Below the pieces are notes generated by a model that was given only the letters and a program-made list of their open reading frames with translations, was not told the DNA's origin and made no database searches. 17,482 nucleotides of DNA from an uncultured Adlercreutzia sp. (GTDB lineage Bacteria; Actinomycetota; Coriobacteriia; Coriobacteriales; Eggerthellaceae): assembly GCA_902478715.1 (NCBI GenBank), contig CABSMC010000055.1, forward strand, positions 1 to 17,482. Direction: 5' to 3'. The translations under genes and the position numbers were made by a program. Shown one piece after another: positions 6,821-15,991 of this stretch. The first letter of the stretch is position 1, and each line of letters starts with the position of its first letter.

Positions 6821-7468
6821 GTGAAGGTACTGCTCATCAACGGGAGCCCGCGCTGGAAGGGCAACACGAACCGAGCGCTGGAGGAAGCGGCCGCGGCCCT
6901 TGAGGCCGAGGGTGTGGAGACCGAGCTTGTCTGGATCGGCAACAAGGAGATCCGCGGGTGCATCGCCTGCGGCATTTGCGGCAAGACCGGCGAGAAGCGC
7001 TGCGTGTTCGCCGAGGACTGCTGCAACGAGCTCATCGCCAAGGCCGCCGAGTGCGATGGCTTCATCGTGGGGTCGCCGGTGTACTATGCCGGCATGGCCG
7101 GGTCGCTTCGGGCGCTCATGGACCGGATGTTCTACGCCGGCGGGGCGAGCTTCCGCTTCAAGCCCGCCGCCGGCATCGCCGTGGCGCGCCGGGCCGGGGC
7201 CATCGAGGCCGCCGACCAGATCAACAAGTACTTCCAGATCAACTGCCAGCCCCTCGTCTCCAGCTCGTACTGGAACCTCGCCTACGGCCGCACCCCCGGC
7301 GAGGCGGAAGGCGACGGCGAGGGCCTGCACACCATGCGCGTGCTGGGCCGTAACATGGCCTGGATGCTCAAGTGCATCGAGGCCGGCCGCGCCGCGGGCA
7401 TCAACCCGCCCGAGCTTGAGCCCAAGGTGATGACCAACGTCGTCCGCGAGGACCTGCTGGAGGGATAG
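6821..7468 (+). CDS. Flavodoxin-fold NADPH-dependent FMN reductase family protein
   Basis: A 215-residue protein of the NADPH-dependent FMN reductase / flavodoxin-like superfamily. Visible: VLLINGSPRWKGNT at about 3-16, the FMN-phosphate loop; a cysteine cluster CIACGICG at about 47-54; and GSPVYYAGMAGSLRALMDR at about 84-102, the second flavin contact. Members are iron-sulfur flavoprotein-like or quinone/flavin reductases; the substrate cannot be told from sequence. The GTG at 6821 is preferred over an in-frame ATG at 6776 because AGGAG lies about 6 bases upstream and the Rossmann start KVLLINGSP follows directly. It is divergent from the small membrane gene and convergent with lepA, with only 9 bp between the two stops and no terminator seen. 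It is an insertion relative to the common lepA-hemW order. Confidence 0.85.
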   Translation: MKVLLINGSPRWKGNTNRALEEAAAALEAEGVETELVWIGNKEIRGCIACGICGKTGEKRCVFAEDCCNELIAKAAECDGFIVGSPVYYAGMAGSLRALMDRMFYAGGASFRFKPAAGIAVARRAGAIEAADQINKYFQINCQPLVSSSYWNLAYGRTPGEAEGDGEGLHTMRVLGRNMAWMLKCIEAGRAAGINPPELEPKVMTNVVREDLLEG

Positions 7469-7477
7469 GCTTTTCCC

Positions 7478-9283
<1,806 letters not shown>

Positions 9284-9672
9284 AATGTCTTTCTTATCGG
9301 CGGCGGTCTTACCGGGCGAGCGGGCCCGCGAGGCCCCTCTCCCCTCCCAATGTGTGCGTCTCGCGAAGATTCGGGGCCCCAAGGCCATTTTCTTCGCCGC
9401 GCCCACGGGAATCTTTGGTATTCTACCGCATTGTGTATCCAGCGATACGTGCACGCGGTGATTCCACCGCCAAATCTGCAGACGTGGCTGCGCTTTAAGA
9501 TTACGGTTGCTGGCGGCCTTCCGAGCCATTCGGCTTCGGGGCTGAGGAAGCGGAGAAATCCCGCCGCTTTCCGATTCGCACGATGGCCCGCAGCGGGGTA
9601 TACCGCCGCGCGTTCGTGTCGTTGGATACCACCGAACATGGGAAACGACCGAACCAGAAAGGGCTAGCATTC
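9284..9672. other. lepA/rpsT divergent intergenic region with a structured rpsT leader
   Basis: A 389-bp gap without a convincing gene. On the plus strand it holds a series of short inverted repeats: GTATC/GATAC (9434-9447), GCGGTG/CACCGC (9455-9470), an AGCC/GGCT stem with flanking pairs (9521-9539), and GGAAGCGG/CCGCTTTCC (9546-9572). They are followed by an AAAGGG site 9 bases before the rpsT ATG. A GGTA/TACC element at 9418-9428 carries TATTCT (plus) and TAGAAT (minus), possible -10 boxes for each direction, but I found no matching -35 boxes. A 10-bp GC palindrome lies at 9320-9329. Confidence 0.5.
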
Positions 9673-10200
9673 ATGGCTAACATCAAGTCCCAGAAGAAGC
9701 GCATCATCACCAACGAGAAGCGTCGTATGCGCAACCGCGCCGTCAAGAGCGAGCTGAAGACCGCCGTCCGTCACGTCAAGGACGCCGTGGCCGAGGGCAA
9801 CGGCAAGGACGCCTACGCCTTCGCCTGCGAGGCCTGCCGCCTGATGGACAAGGCCGCCTCCAAGGGCGTCATCCACAAGAACCAGGCCGCCAACCGCAAG
9901 AGCGGCATCATGCGCCTGGCCAACACCGTGGTGACCGCCGAGGATATCGCCGCCTACGAGAAGCCGGCGCCGAAGCCGCAGAAGACCGGCTCCAAGAAGG
10001 CCGAGGCCAAGGCCGCCCGCAAGGCCGCCATGGCCGCTGCTTCCGAGGAGAAGGCGAAGCGCCGCGAGAAGCAGCTGAAGGAGGAGAAGAAGGCCGCCGA
10101 GCGCAAGGCCAAGGAGGCCGAGGAGGCCGCCAAGGCCGAGGCTGAGACCGCTGCCGCCGAGGCTGCCGAGGAGGCTCCAGCCGAGGAAGCCGCCGAGTAG
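9673..10200 (+). CDS. rpsT: 30S ribosomal protein S20 with long charged C-terminal extension
   Basis: A 175-residue protein. Residues 1-88 are S20: MANIKSQKKRIITNEKRRMR, then a helical bundle through NRAVKSELKTAVRHV and ASKGVIHKNQAANRKSGIMR. By family S20 binds 16S rRNA early in 30S assembly. Residues about 89-175 are an extension: a short PAPKPQKTGSKK linker, then a Lys/Ala/Glu-rich region that shifts from mainly basic (106-150) to mainly acidic (151-175), likely helical. S20 is normally 80-95 residues, so it is nearly doubled. The ATG at 9673 is fixed by the family N-terminus; an in-frame ATG at 9583 is rejected. AAAGGG lies 9 bases upstream. An intrinsic terminator follows at 31 bp. Confidence 0.96.
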   Translation: MANIKSQKKRIITNEKRRMRNRAVKSELKTAVRHVKDAVAEGNGKDAYAFACEACRLMDKAASKGVIHKNQAANRKSGIMRLANTVVTAEDIAAYEKPAPKPQKTGSKKAEAKAARKAAMAAASEEKAKRREKQLKEEKKAAERKAKEAEEAAKAEAETAAAEAAEEAPAEEAAE

Positions 10201-10230
10201 CTTGCGCGACCCGCAGACTTCGCGATCTGA

Positions 10231-10262
10231 AGCGCCGCCCGACTGGGCGGCGCTTTTTGTTT
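10231..10262 (+). terminator. Intrinsic terminator of rpsT
   Basis: AGCGCCGCCC and GGGCGGCGCT form a perfect 10-bp GC-rich stem with a GACT loop at 10231-10254, followed by TTTTGTTT. It lies 31 bases after the rpsT stop. This is a textbook Rho-independent terminator on the plus strand. Confidence 0.95.
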
Positions 10263-10284
10263 GCGCGGAACCACCGTGCAGATC

Positions 10285-10372
10285 GATCCCGTAGGGGCAG
10301 ACCTTGGTCTGCCCTCCTCAAGCGCGAACATCCCACTTGATGAGGGGCGACCAAGGTCGCCCCCTACGGATC
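10285..10372. repeat. Compound palindromic repeat, copy 1 (MITE/BIME-like)
   Basis: The core is 10289-10369 (81 bp). It opens with CCGTAGGGGC and closes with the matching GCCCCCTACGG, an 11-bp terminal inverted repeat with one extra base. Each end is itself a palindrome: GGGCAGACC-TT-GGTCTGCCC at the left and GGGGCGACC-AA-GGTCGCCCC at the right. The spacer has weak CCTCAAG/CTTGATGAGG pairing. GATC flanks both sides. A second copy in the same orientation is at 15872-15956. The element sits just after the rpsT terminator and before the MBL gene. It has no T-run, unlike copy 2. Confidence 0.9.
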
Positions 10373-10373
10373 A

Positions 10374-10387
10374 ACCTGTCTACAGGT
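10374..10387. promoter_or_regulatory. 14-bp palindrome upstream of the MBL gene promoter
   Basis: ACCTGT-CT-ACAGGT is a perfect 6-bp inverted repeat with a 2-base spacer, placed 12 bases before the candidate -35. This is where an activator or repressor could bind. No regulator family is recognised. Confidence 0.4.
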
Positions 10388-10399
10388 CGATGGCCTCTA

Positions 10400-10427
10400 T
10401 TGCATGAACGCGGCCTTTATTTACAAT
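10400..10427 (+). promoter_or_regulatory. Candidate promoter of the MBL-fold gene
   Basis: TTGCAT (10400-10405) and TACAAT (10422-10427, 5 of 6 to the -10 consensus) are separated by 16 bases. Transcription would start about 45 bases before the ATG at 10481. The rpsT terminator upstream makes an own promoter necessary. Confidence 0.55.
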
Positions 10428-10480
10428 GGGAAACGAGATACGAAACCGCCCGATGAGGGTCCAGCTTGGAAGGAACCAGC

Positions 10481-11608
10481 ATGGCAGAGACGATCGGAGC
10501 CCGCGAGCGAGGGCGCATCACGCCCGATGAGGGCGCGGTGCTGGCGGCGGAAACGGCTCGCGACGCCGATTTCGGCAAGCCGGTGCTCATCTACCCCAAT
10601 CTCTACCTGGTGCGCGTGCCCCTTCCCCACAATCCGCTGCGCGCCCTCAACTCCTACTTCATTCTGGACGACGACGGCACCACCACCATCGTGGACGTGG
10701 GTTTCAACCACCCTGACTGCGAGCAGGCGCTCGACGACGCCCTGGCCGCCCTCGGCCGCTCTTGGGACAAGGTGCAAGTGGTGCTCACCCATTCGCACCC
10801 CGATCACACGGGCAACCTCGACCGCATTTGGCGCGAGGGCATGCCGGTGCTCGCGAACCTTCACTCGTTCCAGGAGGTGAAGAACCTCATGGAGATAGAG
10901 GACAACGTCTACGGCCCGCTGCTCTTGCAGGCGGCCACCTTGGAGCAGCAGCGTGACCTGACCTTCGACGAGAAGGGGCCGCGGCTGCACGTGTCGGCGG
11001 AGCTTCTGCCGCTTTCCACCTACCCGGTCATGACTTATCTGGCCGACGGTGACTGCCTCAAGGTCGGCGAGTTCGAGTTCGAGGTGATCGAGACGCCGGG
11101 CCACGACCCTTGGCACATCTGCCTCTACGAGGCGGCGCACAAAATCCTCCTCTCGGGCGATCATGTGCTGGAGCGCATCACACCGTCGGTTTCCTCGTGG
11201 TTTCCGGCCTACAACGCCCTGGCGGAGTTTCTGGAAAGTCTCGAGAAGGTGGGCGGCTACGATGCGGATCTGGTGCTCCCGGCCCACGGCAAGCCGTTCA
11301 CCGGCATGCGCGAGCGGGTCGACTTCCTCATCGAGCACCACCACAAGCGCCTGGAGGAGATCTACGAGCTGGTGGCCGGCGGCCACGACGACATTGTTCA
11401 GATTTCCCAGCATGCCACGTGGCGCTACCCTGATTGGAAGAGCTGGCCGCTCGATCAGAAGTACTTCTCCATGGGCGAGACGCTGGCGCACCTCATCTAC
11501 CTCGTGCGCGAGGGACGCATCCTGCAGGGAATCTGCGGCCACGAGTACTACTTCCGCATGCCCTACGACCGCAAGAACCTGGCCTTGGCGCCGGGGACGG
11601 CTAGCTAG
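10481..11608 (+). CDS. Metallo-beta-lactamase fold hydrolase
   Basis: A 375-residue MBL-superfamily hydrolase. Metal ligands are visible: THSHPDH at 103-109 (HxHxDH), TPGH with H208, SGDH with D227, and PAHG with H269. The layout resembles the hydroxyacylglutathione-hydrolase-like (GloB-type) subgroup, with an extra C-terminal segment of about 80 residues that includes MGETLAHLIYLVREGRI, possibly a small winged-helix or dimer element. The substrate is unknown. The start is the ATG at 10481, with AAGGA 6 bases upstream; a TTG at 10466 in the same frame is less likely. It lies between the rpsT side and holA, where Bacillus has no such gene. Its TAG stop overlaps that of holA in the shared CTAG. 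Confidence 0.85.
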   Translation: MAETIGARERGRITPDEGAVLAAETARDADFGKPVLIYPNLYLVRVPLPHNPLRALNSYFILDDDGTTTIVDVGFNHPDCEQALDDALAALGRSWDKVQVVLTHSHPDHTGNLDRIWREGMPVLANLHSFQEVKNLMEIEDNVYGPLLLQAATLEQQRDLTFDEKGPRLHVSAELLPLSTYPVMTYLADGDCLKVGEFEFEVIETPGHDPWHICLYEAAHKILLSGDHVLERITPSVSSWFPAYNALAEFLESLEKVGGYDADLVLPAHGKPFTGMRERVDFLIEHHHKRLEEIYELVAGGHDDIVQISQHATWRYPDWKSWPLDQKYFSMGETLAHLIYLVREGRILQGICGHEYYFRMPYDRKNLALAPGTAS

Positions 11609-12573
11609 CGCTTGAGGGTTTCCACGAGCCAGCGGTAGAAGACCTCGTCGGGATCGCTGCCGCTCTTCATGGCCTGCTCGGCGTCGCGAGAAGAGGCGAG
11701 CGCCCGGCGCAGCTCCTCGGGACGCCATTGGCGCGCCCACGCGCCGTGGTTCTTCACGCGCCAGTCGGGCGCGCCGAGGGCCTTGGCGAGACCGCGCGGG
11801 TTGCCGCGACGGGCCATGGACTGGGCCGCCATGAGCTCGCGCAGACGCGTGGTGCACAGAGCTATGAGCACATGGGGCGAGGTGCTCTCCATCTTGGATC
11901 TGAGGGCGAGACACTTTCCGAGGTTTCGCTCGGCGAAGGCGGCTGTGAAATCCCACGGCTTCACCTCGGAAGTGCGGGCTACCAGCGCGCGCACCTCGCG
12001 CTCCCCCACCCCCTCGCCGGTGCCGTGGGCCAGGGCGATCTTCTTCAGCTCGTTGTCGAGGTGCACGGTGTTCTCACCCACGAGCTCCACCAGAGCCGAG
12101 GCCGCCCCCTCGGTAAGCGTGATGCCGTGGGTGCAGGCCATGGCGCGGACGCGCTTGGGCAGCTCCCAGCTCTTGGGCGGGGCGCAGTCGATGACGGCCT
12201 TGGGGCCCGCGGCGGCGAGCGCCTTGTACAGCCGCGTGTTCCGGGCGAGCTTCTCCGCCTCGCAGGCGAGCACTGTGGTGGCGCTGGGAGCCTTAAGGTA
12301 GTTGACGAGCTCCTCGGCGTCGGCTTTTTTCAGCTTGTCGGCGTTGCGTACGTAGACGAGGCGCACGGGGCTTGCGAAGGGCATGGTGTTGCAGGCGGCG
12401 GCGATGGCGGCGCCCTCGGCCACCTCCCCGTCGAACTCGTCGGAGTTGAAGGACAAATCGCCCATCGTGGCCAAGCGCGCCTTGAGGCGGGCGATGACCG
12501 CCTCGCGCTTGAGGGCGTCCTCGCCCACGGCCAAATAGGCGGGAAGGAGATCGGTATGTTGGCTGTCGCTCAT
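11605..12573 (-). CDS. holA: DNA polymerase III delta subunit (HolA)
   Basis: A 322-residue clamp-loader subunit that by family opens the beta clamp. The N-terminus LLPAYLAVGEDALKREAVIARL is the family motif (yl.GeE.....e.i..l). An acidic SFNSDEFDG follows at the expected spacing, then the MPFASPVRLVYVRNADKL strand-helix, and the C-terminal collar domain with KPWDFTAAFAERN. It follows comEC after 32 bp and is convergent with the MBL gene. The ATG at 12573 is chosen; the in-frame ATG at 12591 is possible, and neither has a strong SD. The order comEC-holA-rpsT is conserved in low-GC Gram-positives. Confidence 0.88.
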   Translation of the reverse strand: MSDSQHTDLLPAYLAVGEDALKREAVIARLKARLATMGDLSFNSDEFDGEVAEGAAIAAACNTMPFASPVRLVYVRNADKLKKADAEELVNYLKAPSATTVLACEAEKLARNTRLYKALAAAGPKAVIDCAPPKSWELPKRVRAMACTHGITLTEGAASALVELVGENTVHLDNELKKIALAHGTGEGVGEREVRALVARTSEVKPWDFTAAFAERNLGKCLALRSKMESTSPHVLIALCTTRLRELMAAQSMARRGNPRGLAKALGAPDWRVKNHGAWARQWRPEELRRALASSRDAEQAMKSGSDPDEVFYRWLVETLKR

Positions 12574-12605
12574 GACCCCATTGTACCCCATCGTTACTGC
12601 ATCCC

Positions 12606-14960
12606 CTACCTTTGGGTGGAGACCGTGAGCGTATCTTCGGAAAACGCCACGACCACATCTCCCGACTCGTCGCTGCAGTAGGTGGCGCACCCGGTTTTCT
12701 CAAGGAAGTCCAGCGTGTTTTGCGAAGGGTGACCGTAGCGGTTGGCCTCGCCGACGCCGATGAGCGCCACCTTGGGAGACAGGCGCTCTGCCAAAGAGGC
12801 ATCGAGGCTCTTTTTCGAGCCGTGGTGGCCCACTTTCAGTACCTCCACCCCGCTTGCGGGCAGCTTGTCGGTCAGCTGATCCAGCTGCTCGGCCTCGGCG
12901 TCGCCGGTGAACAGGGCCGTCCACTCCGCCGCCCCGTCGCCATCGCCGTCCCAGGAGGCGAGCAGGCAGAGGCTGTCGGCATTGCCGCCATCGTCGGCCA
13001 ATCGCTCGGGCCAGAGCACCGTTATCGAGAATTTGCCGCAGCGCACCGTATCGCCCGGCGACAGCTCGACGAGGGCGTCGGCGAGTCCCTCTGTCCGCGC
13101 TGCGGCCATGAGCTCCGAGCATGCTTTGCAAGAGCAGTCGGGAAGTCCCTCGGGCACCAGCAGCGCCGATGCGGGAGCCACATCCCCGAGCACGGAAAGC
13201 GATCCGCAGTGGTCGTCGTCGCTGTGGGTGACGGCCACAGCGTCGAGGCGGCCCACTCGCTGGCGCGCCAGGGCGGCCTTGAGCAGGGAATCCTGGTTGC
13301 CGGTGTCGATGAGTAGCGCGTTCGCGCCGCTTCGCACGAGAAACGCGTCCCCCTGGCCCACGTCCAGCATGACGATGGCATCGGTGGGCATGCCGAGGGG
13401 AAGGCGCAGCACGAAAAGCGCCAAAACGGCCGCGGCCGCCGTCCCCGACAGCCCCCCGATGCTCACCCGCGGCCACCAGATCCACAACCCGATGCAGAGC
13501 GCGCTGGAGAGCGCGGCTGCCGCCAGAGGCGCGGCATCGATGGGCACGCAGGAGCCCTGCAGCGAAGCGAGGGCGTTAACGACGGCCGAGAGCGGGGCGC
13601 ATGCCAGGGCCGCCGCGCCGATGAGCCCCGGTGCCGCAGCGGGGGCAAGGCATGCGAGCAGTACGGCGACGAACCCGACGAGGCACGCCAAGGAAAACAG
13701 CGGCCCCGCTACCAGGTTGGCAAACGGCGACAGGAGCGGCAGTTGAGAGAAGAGCGCCGCCGCATAGGGCTGCGTCGCCAGGGCCGAGGAGCCGGTGAGG
13801 GCGAGAGGATCGCCCACGACCTTCTTCAATCGAGGGAGCCCCGCGAAGGCCGAGGACAGCAGCGGTGCGAATAGAACGATTCCCAGGGTGGATCCCGCCG
13901 ACAAGGCGAAGGAGGCCGAAAGGGCGCAGGCTGGATCCGCCCCCACGAAAAGCAGAAGGCACAGCCCCAATGCGCTGAGCGCCGAATTACGGCGGTTGGC
14001 CCAGAGCGCGAACAGTCCCGTTGCGGCCATGATCGCCGCTCGCAGTGCCGATACCGGCATCCCGGTGAACGCGACGTAGCCGACAAGAAACAGGGCGCTG
14101 GCCACCGTCATCGCCCTGCGGCCGAGCCGCAGCAGCTTCAATCCTCCCGCAACGAACAGAACCACAATGGAGAGGTGCGCCCCCGATACCGCTACGAGAT
14201 GGGCCAGCCCCACGGCCTTGAAGCAATCGTAGAGCCCCGATTCCTCGATGGCCGGGCGCCAACCGCACACAAGAGCCTGTAGAAGTGGCGCATTGTCTCC
14301 CCCGCACGCGGCGATGAGACCCAGGGCGCATCGCCGCAGATGGACAAAGGGGCCGCTATCGAGCGCTGCTTCTTCCGAGACAAACGCGCTTTCGCTCGCG
14401 GTGAGAGAGCCGGCCAGCCCGGCGTCCCAGTAGTATGCTGCCACTGCCTCTGCGGGCGGCTTGAGCGTTCCGGATACCGTCATAGACTGCCCTTGCAGCA
14501 GCGCCGCATCCTCAGGCAGGTTAAGCCGCACCCGTAGCACGCGGCCATCTGCGCCACGAAGCCGCGCCTCGGCGTGCCATCCGAAATCTCCGCGACGGGC
14601 ATCCTCGGTGAGCTCGGCGTGCCAGGTCGCCGGCGCCGAATCGCCTCCCTGCGCCTCTGCGTAGGCCATAGAGCCGCGAAGAGCGCCGCCCCAAAAGGAG
14701 CAAAGAGCCACGGCAGCGGCGAGGGAGAGCGCCGCCAGAGCGCCGAGCGAGAAACCGCCGTCTCGGGCCGCGCGCAAGGCATGGGATGCCAGCCACACGG
14801 CAGCGCCCAGCGCAAGCATCCCCAGTACGGGAAGGGCCGCGGTGGGCGCAAGGCGCAGGGTCGGCCAAATCAGCGCCGTTGCAGCCCACAGGACGAGCCC
14901 TGCCACCAGCAGGGGCGGCAGAAAGGGGCGCGGCGGCCTGCTGTCGAGATCGCCCGTCAC
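12606..14960 (-). CDS. comEC: ComEC/Rec2 DNA internalization channel protein
   Basis: A 784-residue membrane protein that by family forms the channel for single-stranded DNA entry during transformation. N-terminal hydrophobic segments lie at about 14-95, then a soluble OB-like region (about 110-195). The competence domain begins near 245 with GLAHLVAVSGAHLSIVVLF and contains many transmembrane segments to about 520. The C-terminal MBL domain starts at about 528: LDVGQGDAFLV, IDTGN, THSDDDH at 578-584, FTGDAE and VGHHGSKKS. The metal motif is present, so the nuclease-like domain looks intact. The GTG start at 14960 overlaps the comEA stop as GTGA, a coupled junction without a strong SD. No com regulon is visible here, so competence is not shown. 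Confidence 0.95.
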   Translation of the reverse strand: MTGDLDSRPPRPFLPPLLVAGLVLWAATALIWPTLRLAPTAALPVLGMLALGAAVWLASHALRAARDGGFSLGALAALSLAAAVALCSFWGGALRGSMAYAEAQGGDSAPATWHAELTEDARRGDFGWHAEARLRGADGRVLRVRLNLPEDAALLQGQSMTVSGTLKPPAEAVAAYYWDAGLAGSLTASESAFVSEEAALDSGPFVHLRRCALGLIAACGGDNAPLLQALVCGWRPAIEESGLYDCFKAVGLAHLVAVSGAHLSIVVLFVAGGLKLLRLGRRAMTVASALFLVGYVAFTGMPVSALRAAIMAATGLFALWANRRNSALSALGLCLLLFVGADPACALSASFALSAGSTLGIVLFAPLLSSAFAGLPRLKKVVGDPLALTGSSALATQPYAAALFSQLPLLSPFANLVAGPLFSLACLVGFVAVLLACLAPAAAPGLIGAAALACAPLSAVVNALASLQGSCVPIDAAPLAAAALSSALCIGLWIWWPRVSIGGLSGTAAAAVLALFVLRLPLGMPTDAIVMLDVGQGDAFLVRSGANALLIDTGNQDSLLKAALARQRVGRLDAVAVTHSDDDHCGSLSVLGDVAPASALLVPEGLPDCSCKACSELMAAARTEGLADALVELSPGDTVRCGKFSITVLWPERLADDGGNADSLCLLASWDGDGDGAAEWTALFTGDAEAEQLDQLTDKLPASGVEVLKVGHHGSKKSLDASLAERLSPKVALIGVGEANRYGHPSQNTLDFLEKTGCATYCSDESGDVVVAFSEDTLTVSTQR

Positions 14961-15733
14961 AGGCAGAGTCGATCCCGCATGGCCGCGAGCTTCTTCTCGC
15001 CGATGCCGGAGACCCGCGTCAAATCGTCGATGGACGAAAACGGCCCGTTCGCCTCGCGGTCGGCCACGATCTTCTCCGCCGTCGCCGCGCCGATGCCCTT
15101 CAGCGTTTCGAATTCCTCGGCCGTGGCCGTGTTGATGTTGACCATCCCGTCAGCCCCTGAGGAGGACGCGCCTTCCCCAGAGCCCTGCGCGCCGCCGGAA
15201 GCTGCCACGGCGCCCCCATCGGAGGGAGTCGCCTGGCTCTCGCTGCGGGAGGGGATGACGATCTGCTGGCCGTCCTGCAGCTCCTGGGCCAAGTTCACCG
15301 CATCGGTCCGCGCCTTTTCGGTGGCGCCGCCGGCCGCCGTCACCGCATCGATCACCCGGCTGCCTGCGGGCAGATAGTAGACGCCGGGCGATGCCACGCA
15401 CCCGTCAACGTGAATGCACAGCTGCCCCGTCTCATCGCCGCTCGAGGGGAGCACCACGTTCTCGACGCCTTGGCCCGACGCGGCCTTCTCGGTGACACCC
15501 TCCTCGCCTTCGGCGACTTGCGCCGCTTCGTTGCCAGTGTCCCCCGATACGCTCGCCGAGGCCGCATCCTGCGCCCTCACCTCGAATCCGCCGCCGAGCG
15601 AAGCGCAGAAGGCGCACACGGCGAGTACGATCATGAGCACCAGCGCCAATGCTACAGCGACGAAGACCGACCGGGGCACGCGACCCAGATGCAACCGCTC
15701 CGCGAGCGATTCCGCACGATCTTGAAAGGCCAT
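14957..15733 (-). CDS. comEA: ComEA family DNA-binding competence protein
   Basis: A 258-residue membrane-anchored protein that by family binds double-stranded DNA at the cell surface and hands it to ComEC. One transmembrane helix lies at about 22-46, followed by an acidic, serine-rich linker. An SLBB-like domain (about 104-161; HVDGCVASPGVYYLPAGSRV, then LQDGQQIVIP) comes next, then a Gly/Ser-rich linker. The DNA-binding helix-hairpin-helix pair is at 197-258 with VNINTATAEEF, LKGIGAATA and VSGIGEKKL. A strong AAGGAGG site lies 5 bases before the ATG at 15733. It overlaps comEC by 4 bp. comEB, found between these in Bacillus, is absent. No clear promoter was found upstream. Confidence 0.95.
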   Translation of the reverse strand: MAFQDRAESLAERLHLGRVPRSVFVAVALALVLMIVLAVCAFCASLGGGFEVRAQDAASASVSGDTGNEAAQVAEGEEGVTEKAASGQGVENVVLPSSGDETGQLCIHVDGCVASPGVYYLPAGSRVIDAVTAAGGATEKARTDAVNLAQELQDGQQIVIPSRSESQATPSDGGAVAASGGAQGSGEGASSSGADGMVNINTATAEEFETLKGIGAATAEKIVADREANGPFSSIDDLTRVSGIGEKKLAAMRDRLCL

Positions 15734-15871
15734 GATCTCCTCCTTCTCCCGAATTGGAAAAAGGATACGAGCACACGACCGTATTTATGACGCGGGAATG
15801 TCTCGATCCGTTCCCCGCGCCGACCGTGATCGCGTCCCGCCCCTGTCCCAATCCTCATCCCTCGGTACCAT
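15734..15871. other. comEA upstream region
   Basis: The 138 bp between the repeat and the comEA ATG hold an AT-rich pocket around 15765-15795, with possible minus-strand -10 boxes (TAAATA, TATCCT) but no -35 at the right distance. The comEA promoter must lie here because thiI is terminated upstream. Nothing else is seen. Confidence 0.3.
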
Positions 15872-15956
15872 CCGTAGGGGCAGACCTTGGCCTGCCCTCG
15901 CGAGTGGAACAGAGGCGCGTGACAAAAAAAGGGGCGACCAAGGTCGCCCCCTACGG
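15872..15956. repeat. Compound palindromic repeat, copy 2
   Basis: An 85-bp element with the same ends as the copy near 10.3 kb: CCGTAGGGGC and GCCCCCTACGG. The left palindrome reads GGGCAGACC-TT-GGCCTGCCC, with one change relative to copy 1; the right one, GGGGCGACC-AA-GGTCGCCCC, is unchanged. The spacer between them differs from copy 1 and includes seven A residues at 15924-15930. Conservation of the ends with a variable spacer is typical of mobile palindromic elements. The left-arm change replaces a Watson-Crick pair with a G-U wobble in minus-strand RNA but a mismatch in plus-strand RNA. Confidence 0.9.
15924..15950 (-). terminator. Intrinsic terminator of thiI, formed by the palindromic repeat
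   Basis: On the minus strand GGGGCGACC-TT-GGTCGCCCC forms a 9-bp stem and is followed at once by seven T. It lies about 42 bases after the thiI stop, ahead of comEA. The stem is one arm of the dispersed repeat and the T-run is in its spacer. Confidence 0.85.
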
Positions 15957-15991
15957 AGAAGCGCGATTGAGACACGGAAATCCGAAGCTCT

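Noticed and set aside
9583..9672. An upstream ATG giving S20 30 extra N-terminal residues
   Set aside because: S20 starts MANIKSQKKR at 9673 with a suitable AAAGGG site; the extension falls in the structured leader.
10421..11956. A 511-codon minus-strand frame over the MBL gene
   Set aside because: It is antisense to the MBL-fold gene, which carries the full metal-ligand set; the His-rich translation is a shadow.
12574..12690. A longer HolA start up to 12690
   Set aside because: It would overlap the end of comEC and adds an arginine-rich stretch unlike the family N-terminus.
10289..15956. The two palindromic repeats as a CRISPR or phage attachment sites
   Set aside because: Only two copies lie 5.6 kb apart with genes between, no regular spacers, no cas genes and no integrase.
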